A DNA stretch of 64,000 nucleotides from Lachnospiraceae bacterium oral taxon 096 (lineage in GTDB: Bacteria > Bacillota > Clostridia > Lachnospirales > Lachnospiraceae), in the NCBI GenBank assembly GCA_018141845.1, contig CP073340.1:1699001-1763000 (forward strand), read 5' to 3'. The notes beneath the pieces were generated by a model, which saw only the letters and a program-made list of their open reading frames with translations, made no database searches and was not told where the DNA came from. Positions 31,901 through 36,987 of the stretch are shown here, in pieces. Within the stretch, counting starts at the first letter, position 1. Each line of letters opens with the position of its first letter. Both the position numbers and the translations under genes were made by a program.

Positions 31901-32040
31901 AGAAGAAAAAGAAGAAATTTGGTATTCCAAAGACTTCGGATGCTTTTAACTTTATTCCTTGGGCAATTTTCATTGTCATTGGACTTGTTCTTTTGGTTAT
32001 TGTACTGATAAAGAATAGGAAAAATAAGGAGAAGAAGTAG
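13996..32040 (+). CDS. Giant LPXTG-type wall-anchored adhesin with leucine-rich, SpaA-like and CnaB domains
   Basis: About 6014 residues. GTG 13996 is chosen because AAAGGAG (13981-13987) lies 8 nt upstream; the frame is open back to ATG 13867, which has no ribosome site. Order: signal peptide 1-45 ending AYA; BspA-type leucine-rich blocks at about 150-280, 570-840 and 895-1105; MucBP-like segments near 312-393 and 1189-1291; an unassigned beta-rich region to about 2256; six SpaA/prealbumin-like domains about 2257-2952 (LVGAKFELFK, VKEVAAPGGF types); 24 CnaB-type repeats about 2953-5750; a pilin-type isopeptide domain 5754-5875; a Ser/Gly-rich spacer; IPKTS at 5977-5981; a membrane span and a KNRKNKEKK tail. 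It would be secreted and fixed to peptidoglycan by a sortase encoded elsewhere. The binding target is unknown; host or interspecies adhesion is inferred. Confidence 0.9.
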   Translation: MIEAKNKNTMRSIVKRIVAMILVVCMILTSTDFSALWGGPAFAYAETGVATASNATAPTTELGGEEVQTQTLPLQPSTEEGELENNMAMATMLSMSLMAIPNVTFHTRPAAGQLVESGNFLVQETTDGAVIWGFKDGVTDTTVTIPDTVTVNGHTLNVVEIGEDSFAHVNLTALTLGSNVKLIGDNAFSGNQISSLTLPNSVEEIGTDAFRDNALTTLDLNQVKDVGERAFADNDLTTLNLGSAIEGIYADAFRNNNLTSVDFPNTLQVVEPGAFGYNHRYVRVTTTVNPLPVGVPQKDVVSGGYGYVMNPIRLTVVHKDSTTGEKIAPDVVIEPDLTNNGDIYVRDMLQTYTGQAIPNYTPDTTANPNGEVTFTPNSDDYTIEVKYTKLPESIFLTRNTAVQPNIAPFTTTPTDDDVKATLLSFIKATDANNADLSSSVEFADPSVIATIKTAAAGTTIPVEYILRNPTTGEEKRLKVDVLMGTNMKDFPLGNGWVLGDFVYGGDSGVGGGRGVVQGLSPQGVAKYNAGNHDLILPHINPTTGDAITEIGAGVVPSGSLAFKKLTQDFTVTDYAGNIESIAGDAFNDGNGNNGVTKVSLPNVKTVGRTAFFRARKLREFDFSNVETIRGQGFYETGLTSVNAPNLTTLENAAFSLSKVGSDPSYPQGFYFPKLTVIPPSTFQNAKLTYVKVSEQMPLVTTIESNAFLQNEIRSVDITGVTAVRSSAFSNQSTTNGGLTTLVAPDLQDIGRAAFEGNRIVNLDLPSATIVRGTAFYNSGTIETLNAPNLQVLESGYNFYNNKLQELNLPSLIRAEGIRDFGMNYIKEVHFDVAQSLGTDIFYTPEWPRTITSSTARNPGLSAYGGNIVVHTNGTTGLSSKENYIVDPVEDVSGDFDENDFTWDAADPSRVTGLTSRGKMKLLNNGRNLVIPNRAKKVGANAFNNENISSVRADAVVEIEREGFNSNPLSSVIMPALTTIGDRAFSNNISNAGATKLQNFDFSHVTSIGRMAFYSAGLSGNLNLPLLTSVPESAFTNNTITSVNAPNLTSIGQNGFLNNSLSSVDSSQFPALTTIAGGAFQNNPVKRLDIPGLTQMQGSNEFVFSDLRNTIEWVIPSGTTVRGGNTALSNSTFNAYTPSGQGTYPRPGALVFTNPVNADGTLNRSNPKGYTETINRIGNAKVRKAVINPGTIKVNYRIEGTNESFDGTSGKPSVPDYREYIYEEMEPRDAAGNFATSRKYSAKLIPGYALVSSTDTTGSNVAGRSDINVPFEPDGSRTDREITFIYKKLEMNVDPSLKLDFDLQKNSSSPKKKEETYQASGNLLPIIPTVFSLNKIGSNNIPLQNAKLIITFDSPYIDATKTVVANDAATATLYNPSGVRLLPNGVEISLKNATTLSAVNDVPINFYYKTGEVPDGAQAHFNIVLQNTINGELKTVAQGTTLTTTAKIEKPKIRLYAEPLSPDYNYTNRGMDIDGPRHFGTVSLSSSGVKYVSDPTVVSYRYFMSPVSQPIKSYSLKQEVPTYTAYDPATNTTSTKRAVFDPALNSGWELQSDGVTLVYTKELNQTTARSLNFNEMPSLKFTFPNIQTDKPVYEKVDLSVTDQDDPINPDTPTMQYAASDDITIYPIGSFRTWTGREYIYEKLAAGSPRLIGNLTTIYDTPDDRTKDISYETYFAATNQTMDVKNVSMIDYDLDDRLYYKRIEFTQSATAAGNRHARITAYKKLGSIVNPTSDRVILDQEVPISTGTGVDIPRNDVDYIKISIVETDTAPLDTTIVAKVWAGVKDPSTKLLSGGRPDYLKNHAYFIANTYAKGTDRLTRAKVTDPEFAGFDANLVGKEDASVYIQPFLSKISLVKGLQDRTVPLSYESYPDYSSGDTALGGQTGYYHISLQSEVGGVYNTPLTDVLKNFEIYDVLPDGLELNESDIQLDPQFVRAGGHMEVIGRYQTIEDGTAVTRRAIRFYADRLDLKQYTNYYYPVAHIKSKVLGDSLAEKLVNRAYMHWDPQENVELNGNVRRTKPNGQTDTQDWGYAEVPIKIKKASALSGKLEIRRRTDYMWTNSIFTESEEPFDYRMTVSQLDRNSGSGNYGGVELVNIFPGQNDVQQSKSGPRNSDFSNTFDTSRLSDIRVYTTDANGVETTLDPSKYTLSYLNTNSGADTLLIGDTVDTLADNLSRWSSTPASNTKAMKVKLDRNFILPYGQKLQIEVPMKAPRLSGVNDTLVDKKAVDSFSLRYYATGATTPEHFREVNNVQNIMAIQKGTLHFKKYGRVGKTTPDNQAQPLEGATFEVRDMTSNALYYATSDSNGVVTVKDLDVRHSVVIREVTAPDGYMRSGNTILVNLTQYLKADNNFEDTLPDSMTLRPFMNTKPVEGSLKIVKRTVDPSVNLPFVSFNIKGTTGGAYSNTDVNMNVSTGTDGTVTVNHLPEGNYSVKEIASSANLRFTDVSTKNVTVDASNTSLSVEFTNEKMQVPFRKVITKNANDLDPSQWDKLTDFQKEKIAGYRFKVTDESGHSVYTGNTDANGEVILGNLKPNVVYTVTEEATQASPQVNLYQHNTNSYKFKLSPTGKLLNPDNGNVFMQSALNFPNMPKNIKGKIVVNKTDDQARALVGAKFELFKVTYAADGSVASITSTGQVSTTLQNGARAQAVFDQLEPGSYQVKEVAAPGGFYLSTTPIAFNVTIPSTAPANASTDARYNLSGNDIVYTHTQDVSNKSVKVDAIKGEDLEGYINVPTAQAQSYVNAHAGYKLRSTGDGLATVYKPLAGVVFELYETNNGVKVGSAIPINGNTDIVSDASGKLNLNYPFDQDKEYSIFEKTALSGYERMLSPKTFRIATEATRPGFDGTISIYMNNKKYVGSILVSKYDSLTRRPLGGAKFRLYSGHGAIAADSSGYIKEVESGADGFAFFGNLPLGDYTVREITAPTGYREPLVTARDKQFSITQQNLNLSYIVYNTKVKDIKVTKTWTGGSEASVQVRLMHKASNETSFTPVTGNVLIETTPATTAADGSVTLQTAADGSVPELTFKDVPLANDSGREYTYEVQEVSVTAADGTVTSVVNSQIGNDYNVLIGGDITNGFHIQNVAKDDSKKSVMVSKKWQWADGSTTPLLNSRVVVALMQKVGSNAPTEIRRQNLDASNNWTANFTGLESRIGGQVVNYSVIELSDTTGFHSSVVEDVAQRTANSNVFKITNEAIKRQEIRFTKNWVGVDPSRAPSVVLKLYDSQNMTTPLFTQPVTLQSDGSYQAIFTNVPSYAYSVETNPLLAATDPQSAKVVARKIQYVVREEFADGQTRAGYTNTTTLDDAAFANYSTNANIANNLSFDVTNTMEQKSITVKKKWTGVDISQAPNVEVELMDETPGYTPVSVGRQTLSYNTTDPSSSFTYTYANLPKYKPDGITEITYTVKENTTLDGYDVNVGTMEQDASNATHFSVEITNARKTKNIDIKKQWDQPEESFSGSNANTPAVRVDIYADTTNDGVVNPTPYTQTGVQTSGIVLDGTNQYRTIINGLSEYTADGQTKIQYYAKEVPVQGYTAPVNTSVASGTDGQGLIALSDVSGVLSGTFINKRERIDLDATVIWNGMNLYTPAERTNLPVPHVDVYDMTDPTNPKLVRENVPMTLQEDLTHTDRSRWTASMSDLPKYTADGQTAIVYNVVQRERYNGYTTTENTDPQDRSGTVLNIRDASGNVITNRAQTTPALATVTHWHADIVNTPKTRDITVNKHWEGTPGNSAQVYLTREGVRINGDATQPGSTPQAVTLNAANHWTHTFSGMPVSKIDGSGDYTYNIEEENIVNYEQSIHSSFVANTNSALPSNIVFDVTNTFKTIDITVKKNWVGVAESDAPAVTLQLMDVTNPTAPVAVSGVTATLNSANHFTAVLNDLPKFKSDGTTRIQYAVQEPSMPGYQFSTSTTYSDAAQTDAPFGTAVIHATNTRLKQEVKVTKNWVGVDPANAPSVVVELMDVTNAASPISLGTKTLSYSANPSDSFSAVFDNLDKYKADGVTEVKYAVRENTNLPEYDTQIGVVNTVDATHKEATITNTYKTVDVHVDKTWTDVALTDAPEVTLQLVDVTDPNAPVDVVGKSLTLNNANHFAGDFSDLPKYKLVAGAAVEIQYSVKETPQLAGYQFSVNTVNSASPTATAPYGSVTVTANNSRVKQEVKVTKNWTGVNPTSAPSVVVELMDVTDTANPISLGTKTLSYNVNPALSFTDTFSNLDKYKADGVTEVQYAVKENNQTDGYQTSISAVRTDDATHKSAEITNVRVLKQIAIAKTWDMAPEIYAGSSANTPPVTVDILADTTDDGVVNPTPYTQTGIQTSGIVLNRANQYRMTLTGLNAYTDDGVTKIKYYVREHALQGYTGPTDPTATSIADGTGRLMLIEDAQGVLAGDIVNTQDVIDLDVVLNWHDLDIYPTSELANLLVPTVDVYDRTDPTNPKLVRANTPMQLVEDTTVPGRVRWTADMTRLPKYTADGTKAIIYDVVQHSPINGYTTTQKTDPFNGTTPISIRNANGEVIDDPTQTTPLLSNVTIWHGVIDETPKTREVSVTKTWQGAIQSQANVYLTRNGSRINADPTQANHPAVPETLSATNGWAHTFVRLPVTSIDGTTDYNYGVEEVAIPGYTPQVTRTTSPSGITGVDNLHFAIHNTQQSVDVTVQKNWSGVNVNDAPSVQMQLIDNTDPTNPITLTGLVTTLDHTNNFTAEFNDLPKFKADGTTRIEYSVVEVNTMPGYTFSVATTNSDAPTVTSPDGTVSIVATNTRVTQEVKVNKQWVGVADSTAPSVNVELLDVTNPTSPISLGTKLLSYNANTAQNFTDVFTNLPKYKDDGVTEIHYEVKEVSPLPEYEVNVSAVTDVDASHKTATITNTYKTVDIHLTKSWVGVNTADAPAVTMQLVDATDANHKVDVAGKTVTLDANNGFAADLTDLPKYKSDGTTRILYEAREVNALPGYTFAMQSTFDDTPVLPDAPFGTVNIAATNTRRKQEVAVQKNWTGVDTSEAPSIEVELLDITDAAHPISLGTKTLSYNTNPAQNFKDVFTNLEKYKADGVTEVQYALRENTQLDGYASNSSSVITIDDEHKSASIDNVRKTKNIRIAKIWNMAPEIYSGSANDTPPVVVDILADTNNSGNPMPYTQAGVNTTGIVLSAANSYNLTISGLNEYASDGHTKIVYYARERLMQGYTALNSGQILLTEDTSNQYAGDIVNTQDEINLNVVLNWHGLDRYPASDLSNLPVPHVDVYDRTDPANPKLVRENTPMRLEEDPTVPGRARWVANMDHLPKYTSDGTKAIIYDVVQRENYPGYHTEQITNPTDGSGNIISIRDGAGNVITDPTVTTPRLSNVTTWKAVIDETPRLRDMKVVKSWEGSIEQSVQVYLTRNHTRISADPTQASITPVEISEHTPGQSDDWSYVFRDLPYWMIDGQTVADYGIEEVQIPGYVQTLQVVEDGQNLLAKLHNKRSIIDITAKKKWNDHSDALSLRPNSVDFTLTRTTQNNPLPELVQTQTLSGTGDEWSYTFSQLPEFDHNGDRYIYKVEEVVVPQLNNYQAHNENDTTITNDVVTRSIPIRTVWVDNSNEHKLRPSGNKIELIRTLPNGSKEVVKVVENPPGTSGNTWNNVVENMPKYDRDGNPYTYSIRQYDENGLRNYDTTYSNDGDTLVVTNVFRTISVQGQKIWNELGNGARPTSVAVDLYRSDDPSHVYRSTNISAENASSATTWGYQFDNLPQYDQNAVPFEYSVKEHSAPKYYESSVVGMDITNTYHPEPVDFNFALKKLILARRIGLDTFHFVMQGVDGAPMPSGAINGEIRLSGINGVHNFGDVTYSHVGQYVYRFYEEAGTNQKFTYDTSILTMIVNVTDVDGKLQTGYRVTREKDGQVIDEGGKLEIKNIYHYDGDSDEIGGGSGGSGNSGSSSGGSSTTKLIEREKNQTSNQVAKDKSNPEEKVTLEESKDHQKDPDQPNRGEDKSTSSKTSSNTSASSDQVAKKKKKKFGIPKTSDAFNFIPWAIFIVIGLVLLVIVLIKNRKNKEKK
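22852..31233 (+). repeat. Array of 24 CnaB-type domain repeats within the adhesin
   Basis: First-strand starts (nt): 22852, 23251, 23569, 23968, 24301, 24691, 25126, 25456, 25786, 26107, 26446, 26767, 27160, 27592, 27919, 28252, 28573, 28909, 29230, 29587, 30022, 30340, 30640, 30952. The typical pattern is V-x-K-x-W at the start, PSVVVELMDVT, a central KYKADG, then Y-x-V-K-E, G-Y, and a closing I-T-N-T. In CnaB domains the first-strand lysine, the glutamate and the final asparagine form and catalyse the internal isopeptide bond. Twenty repeats keep the lysine and glutamate; four lack both. Confidence 0.85.
24301..30336 (+). repeat. Higher-order repeat: a seven-domain unit of about 2.46 kb, two copies plus a partial third
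   Basis: Unit 1 is 24301-26766, unit 2 is 26767-29229, and partial unit 3 is 29230-30336. Each full unit carries domain types A-B-C-D-E-D'-E' in order; unit 3 stops after C. Offsets between matching domains of units 1 and 2 are 2466 (A), 2469 (B), 2466 (C), 2463 (D), 2466 (E), 2466 (D') and 2463 (E'). A2 to A3 is 2463. The copies are clearly related but diverged at the protein level, so the expansion is not recent. Confidence 0.85.
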
Positions 32041-32061
32041 AATTTTTAGCCAAAATAGTGG

Positions 32062-32100
32062 GAGTCGATGGTGCATTCATTGCATCATCGGCTCTTTTCT
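32062..32100 (+). terminator. Terminator after the giant adhesin
   Basis: GAGTCGATGGTGCA can pair with TGCATCATCGGCTC (two mismatches) around a 5-nt loop, followed by TTTTCT. Confidence 0.75.
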
Positions 32101-32114
32101 ATATTTACAAATTA

Positions 32115-32123
32115 TGCTATATT
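32115..32123 (+). promoter_or_regulatory. Extended -10 element before the small surface-protein gene
   Basis: TG-C-TATATT lies 31 bp before the ATG. The -35 position holds only TTTTCT, so this would be an extended -10 promoter. Confidence 0.4.
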
Positions 32124-32153
32124 GGTAACATAACAAAATAGAAGGAGTTTGGG

Positions 32154-33164
32154 ATGAGCATAAAGCATTGGGGGCGAAAGTTTGCTATTTTTTTTGCCAT
32201 TGTGGTTGCAATTGTATTGCGATTTTCGCCAATAGAAAAGCAGGTAGGGGAAGCACCGCTGCCAAAAGTTGAAGAATCATTAAAGAGTGAGCAGGTTAAA
32301 AAAGAAGTTGGATTGAGTGTGACTAGCCTTTCTACAGATACATTGGAGTTGGATGATCATGCAGAGCGCTTTTTTGATCGAATTCGTGTGAAGTTTGAAG
32401 CAAATCATACTAACGGATATTCTAGTATACAAGTTACCTATAAAATAGACGAACATTTGGAGCCGGATCTGGATGCATTGGATGAAATGCAGTTACAAAG
32501 TATGCGTTACAATGTGAAAAACGATAGTGTGACAAAGCGAGAGGTTTTAGACAGTGATTTATTTGATATTCGCTGGGATGGAGAGAAGAATGAGTTTACA
32601 CTTTCGACAGATCAACTGGAACTTTTAGGGAAGTTTTATGAAGCAGAGGAAGGATATGTAAGGTATCTAGATATTATTTTGCCAATGAGAATAAAGAGTG
32701 AGGATGTGGTTGAAAGTGGAACATATTCGGATGAAGCTAAGGTCATTATTAATGGCGATGAGCAGTATCAATCCAACCCAACAACTGTACATTTGGCTGA
32801 AAATCCAAAAAAGAATATTAACATTACAGCAAGGGTACATTGGCAGTCAGAGCTTAAGCAAGCCTTCCCTATGGTAGTTGAATTGCATAGAAGGACAGAT
32901 GAAGGAAGAGATGAAATTGTAAAAAAGAAGATTTTTAGGGTAAAAAATCCAGTCACCATTGCAAAAGATGCAAGAGAATACACTTGGAAGGATATGCCAC
33001 GCCTTGATGACGAGGGGCATCTATATGTCTATTATGTGAAGGTTTTAAAAATTGGAGACGATGTGGTTCGCGATGGTTTAGCTGGAGACATTGTAGTTAA
33101 GGAAAAGGGACTCAATATTATGAATAGTATAAAGGAGAAAACAGGTGGAGATTCGACTCAGTGA
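32154..33164 (+). CDS. Small membrane-anchored surface protein with a degenerate CnaB-like domain
   Basis: A 336-residue protein with a basic N-terminus and one hydrophobic span (about residues 9-24, FAIFFAIVVAIVLRF). The remainder is predicted to be outside the cell. The middle is beta-rich and unassigned. Residues about 220-305 follow the CnaB repeat pattern of the upstream giant adhesin: a first strand ending in HW, then MVVELHRR, then a Y-x-W-x-D-M-P-R-L-D-D-E-G-H block and YVYYVK. The isopeptide lysine and glutamate positions are both valine. AAGGAG precedes the ATG. It lies directly downstream of the adhesin on the same strand, and its 3' end overlaps the next gene by 20 nt. An accessory role for the adhesin (folding, assembly or anchoring) is inference only. 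Confidence 0.65.
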   Translation: MSIKHWGRKFAIFFAIVVAIVLRFSPIEKQVGEAPLPKVEESLKSEQVKKEVGLSVTSLSTDTLELDDHAERFFDRIRVKFEANHTNGYSSIQVTYKIDEHLEPDLDALDEMQLQSMRYNVKNDSVTKREVLDSDLFDIRWDGEKNEFTLSTDQLELLGKFYEAEEGYVRYLDIILPMRIKSEDVVESGTYSDEAKVIINGDEQYQSNPTTVHLAENPKKNINITARVHWQSELKQAFPMVVELHRRTDEGRDEIVKKKIFRVKNPVTIAKDAREYTWKDMPRLDDEGHLYVYYVKVLKIGDDVVRDGLAGDIVVKEKGLNIMNSIKEKTGGDSTQ

Positions 33165-33648
33165 CATCGTAGATAGAGAACAAATTATGGAAATTTATGC
33201 ACAGGCAAGAAAGTTCATGATAGAGCAGAATAATCCACATCAATGGGCAGATAGTGGATACCCTTCAATTGATTTGATAGATGAAGATATTGAAAAAGAA
33301 AGAAGTTATGTCTGTGTAGAAAAGGATAAAGTATTGGCGGTATTTGTCTACAGTGAGGGGGTTGACCCAGATTACAGAGAGATTACCCATGGGCAGTGGC
33401 CAGATGATGAGACAGATTATGGAGTGGTACATCGTTTGGCTGTTCTTAAGGGAACCAATGGCATTGGAGCTTATTGCCTGGATTGGGCCTATAATTTGAG
33501 TGGAAACCTTCGTATTGATACACATAGAGACAATGTACCAATGCAAAATTTATTAAAAAAGCTTGGATTTACACAATGTGGGATTATCCACATATCTGAT
33601 GGCAGTGAGCGACTTGCCTATTACAAAAAGAAAATAATTCGATTTTAG
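33145..33648 (+). CDS. GNAT-family N-acetyltransferase
   Basis: A 167-residue single-domain protein of the GCN5-related acetyltransferase superfamily. These enzymes move acetyl from acetyl-CoA to an amine on a small molecule or protein. The central strand and acetyl-CoA loop region (VVHRLAVLKGTNGIGAYCLDWA) and the C-terminal DTHRDNVPMQNLLKKLGF segment are typical. The start is GTG 33145, with AAAGGAG 7 nt upstream, inside the 3' end of the preceding surface-protein gene. Translation is therefore likely coupled. The substrate is not predictable. Confidence 0.8.
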   Translation: MEIRLSDIVDREQIMEIYAQARKFMIEQNNPHQWADSGYPSIDLIDEDIEKERSYVCVEKDKVLAVFVYSEGVDPDYREITHGQWPDDETDYGVVHRLAVLKGTNGIGAYCLDWAYNLSGNLRIDTHRDNVPMQNLLKKLGFTQCGIIHISDGSERLAYYKKKIIRF

Positions 33649-33686
33649 TATAAGGCACTTTTATATCTTCTATGCAATATCTGTCA

Positions 33687-33715
33687 TTGACTTTTCGACA
33701 TTAGATTGATAGAAT
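33687..33715 (+). promoter_or_regulatory. Promoter of ilvN
   Basis: TTGACT (33687-33692) and TAGAAT (33710-33715) are 17 bp apart. The start point near 33722 lies downstream of an in-frame ATG at 33706, which rules that codon out and supports ATG 33745. Confidence 0.6.
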
Positions 33716-33744
33716 TATACGTAAAGTTTTTAGGAGGTAATGAT

Positions 33745-34242
33745 ATGAGAATTGTATTGTCCTTAATTGTTGATAATACAGCAGGTGTGTTGAGCCGAGT
33801 AGCTGGACTCTTTTCCAGAAGAGGTTACAATATCGATTCATTGACGGTTGGTGAAAGCAAAGATCCAAGATATTCGAGAATGACTGTAGTTTCCATGGGC
33901 GATGAAGTGACTTTGCAGCAAATTACCAGTCAGCTGGGAAAACTTGAGGATGTGCGAGATATTAAGGTACTCTCCGAAGGACAGAGCGTTTATCGCGAGT
34001 TGATGATGGTGAAGGTGAAGGCGGATGCAGCACAGCGTCAAGCGATAAGTGCAGTGGCATCGATGTTTAGAGCCAATATTGTCGATGTGGCGAGGGAATC
34101 ACTGACCATTATGATGACAGGAGATAGAGATAAGTTAGAGGCGATTGTTCATTTGCTGGAGGACTATGAAATCCTTGAGTTGGCAAGAACAGGTCTCACT
34201 GGACTTTCAAGAGGCTCAGAGGATATTCGAAGTATATCCTAA
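33745..34242 (+). CDS. ilvN: Acetolactate synthase, regulatory (small) subunit
   Basis: The 165-residue regulatory partner of acetohydroxyacid synthase, the first common enzyme of branched-chain amino-acid synthesis. An N-terminal ACT domain (VDNTAGVLSRVAGLFSRRGYNIDSL) binds valine for feedback control, and the C-terminal half contacts the catalytic subunit. ATG 33745 follows TAGGAGG at 7 nt. The catalytic subunit gene (ilvB) is not adjacent; ilvC follows after a terminator-like hairpin. The name ilvN is used for the short type; ilvH would be equally fair. Confidence 0.92.
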   Translation: MRIVLSLIVDNTAGVLSRVAGLFSRRGYNIDSLTVGESKDPRYSRMTVVSMGDEVTLQQITSQLGKLEDVRDIKVLSEGQSVYRELMMVKVKADAAQRQAISAVASMFRANIVDVARESLTIMMTGDRDKLEAIVHLLEDYEILELARTGLTGLSRGSEDIRSIS

Positions 34243-34248
34243 TTTGTT

Positions 34249-35333
<1,085 letters not shown>

Positions 35334-35345
35334 TTTTTACTATAG

Positions 35346-35382
35346 AAAGCGAGAGGTATAGTGTATACTTCTCGCTTTTTTT
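35346..35382 (+). terminator. Terminator after ilvC
   Basis: GCGAGAGGTATA pairs with TATACTTCTCGC across a GTG loop, followed by seven T residues. Confidence 0.9.
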
Positions 35383-35412
35383 AGATATAATTAAGAACAT
35401 AACAAAATAGAG

Positions 35413-35441
35413 TTGAGTTTTTTTTGGAAATAGAATAAAAT
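35413..35441 (+). promoter_or_regulatory. Probable promoter of the decarboxylase operon
   Basis: TTGAGT (35413-35418) and TAAAAT (35436-35441) are 17 bp apart. The A/T-rich leader runs about 75 nt to the ATG at 35522. A second, weaker pair (TTGTCT 35452, TATAGA 35473) cannot be excluded. Confidence 0.5.
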
Positions 35442-35521
35442 AAAAGTGGCTTTGTCTATACAATAGTATAGTTATAGAAAAAGTTAATATTCTATTCAAT
35501 TTTTAAGGATGGAGGTTCTCT

Positions 35522-36973
35522 ATGAGTCAAACAACAAAAAAGTCAGCAGCAATCAGAATTGAAAAGTTGCTCGATGACAACAGCTTTGTTGAAGTTGGTA
35601 GCTATGTAACAGCAAGAAGCACAGACTTTAATATGGCTGAGACAGAAACCCCAGGTGATGGCGTAATCACAGGTTACGGAACAATTGGAGGCTGTTTAGT
35701 GTATGTATACAGCCAAGACAATTCTATCCTTGGTGGATCGATGGGTGAGATGCATGCAAAGAAAATCGTCAACATCTATGACCAGGCAATGAAGATGGGA
35801 GCACCAATTATTGGTCTGATTGACTGTGCAGGTTTGCGTCTTCAAGAGGCGACAGATGCACTGGATGCATTTGGAAAAATTTATCTTAGTCAGACCATGG
35901 CCAGTGGAGTTATTCCACAAATACAGGCAGTTTTTGGAAACTGTGGTGGTGGCATGGCGGTGAGCACAGCACTTGCAGATTTTACATTTATGGAGTCAGA
36001 AAAGGCAAGTTTGTTTGTGAGTGCACCAAATACTTTGGATGGAAATCACATTGATATTTTAGATACTTCTAGTGCAAAGTACCAATCAGAAACTACAGGA
36101 CTTGTGGATGGTACAGGTACAGAAGATGAAGTAATTGAGCAGATAAAGACACTGGTTTCTGTTCTTCCTGCAAATAATGAAGATGATATGTCCTATGATG
36201 AGTGCACAGATGATCTCAATAGAGCAGTGGACATTGCAGGATGTGTTGAGGATGCCGCATTGGCACTTAGCTACATTTCAGACAATAATTTCTTCTTTAG
36301 TGTGAAGAAGAATTTTGCACCTGAGATGGTCACGGCATTTATTCGCCTCAATGGTCAGACTATTGGTTGTGTGGCTAACACAAGTAAATATTTTGATGAA
36401 GATGGAAATGTGGCCTTAGAATGTGACAAGACGCTCACAGCAAAGGGAGCAAGAAAGGCAACAGAGTTCATTGATTTTTGTGATGCCTTCCAAATTCCTG
36501 TACTCACTTTAGTTAATGTCAAGGGCTATGCAGCGACCAAGGGAACAGAAAAGCATATGGCAAAGGCAGCAGCAAGATTGACCTATGCTTTTGCAAATGC
36601 AACTGTACCAAAAGTAAGTGTCATTGTCGGCGACGCATTTGGCAGTGCATATCTTAGTATGAATTCAAAGTCTATCGGTGCAGATATGGTATATGCTTGG
36701 CCACAAGCAAAGATTGGTATGATGGATGCGAGAGAAGCAGCAAGAATTATCTATGAACAAGAAATTGAAGCGTCTGATGATCAAGTGGCAACAATCAATG
36801 CATATACAAATCAGTACAATGAGTTGCAGTCTTCTGCAATTTCCGCAGCGAGAAGAGGATATGTGGATGATATTATTGATCCAGCACAAACTCGTCAGAG
36901 ATTGATTGCAGCATTTGAGATGTTATTTACAAAGAGAGAAGATCGTCCAGCTAAGAAACATGGTACGATTTAA
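35522..36973 (+). CDS. Acyl-CoA carboxyltransferase subunit of a biotin-dependent decarboxylase (MmdA/PccB-like)
   Basis: A 483-residue member of the carboxyl-transferase family of methylmalonyl-CoA decarboxylase alpha, propionyl-CoA carboxylase beta and the 12S subunit of transcarboxylase. It moves a carboxyl group between an acyl-CoA and biotin. The two crotonase-like halves each show an oxyanion-hole stretch: FGNCGGGMA in the first half and GDAFGSAYLSM in the second. First gene of a five-gene operon with the sodium pump, the biotin carrier and a second carboxyltransferase. It is slightly shorter than typical MmdA (about 510). The acyl-CoA (methylmalonyl, malonyl or other) cannot be told from sequence alone. 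Confidence 0.85.
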   Translation: MSQTTKKSAAIRIEKLLDDNSFVEVGSYVTARSTDFNMAETETPGDGVITGYGTIGGCLVYVYSQDNSILGGSMGEMHAKKIVNIYDQAMKMGAPIIGLIDCAGLRLQEATDALDAFGKIYLSQTMASGVIPQIQAVFGNCGGGMAVSTALADFTFMESEKASLFVSAPNTLDGNHIDILDTSSAKYQSETTGLVDGTGTEDEVIEQIKTLVSVLPANNEDDMSYDECTDDLNRAVDIAGCVEDAALALSYISDNNFFFSVKKNFAPEMVTAFIRLNGQTIGCVANTSKYFDEDGNVALECDKTLTAKGARKATEFIDFCDAFQIPVLTLVNVKGYAATKGTEKHMAKAAARLTYAFANATVPKVSVIVGDAFGSAYLSMNSKSIGADMVYAWPQAKIGMMDAREAARIIYEQEIEASDDQVATINAYTNQYNELQSSAISAARRGYVDDIIDPAQTRQRLIAAFEMLFTKREDRPAKKHGTI

Positions 36974-36987
36974 TACGAGGTGACATA

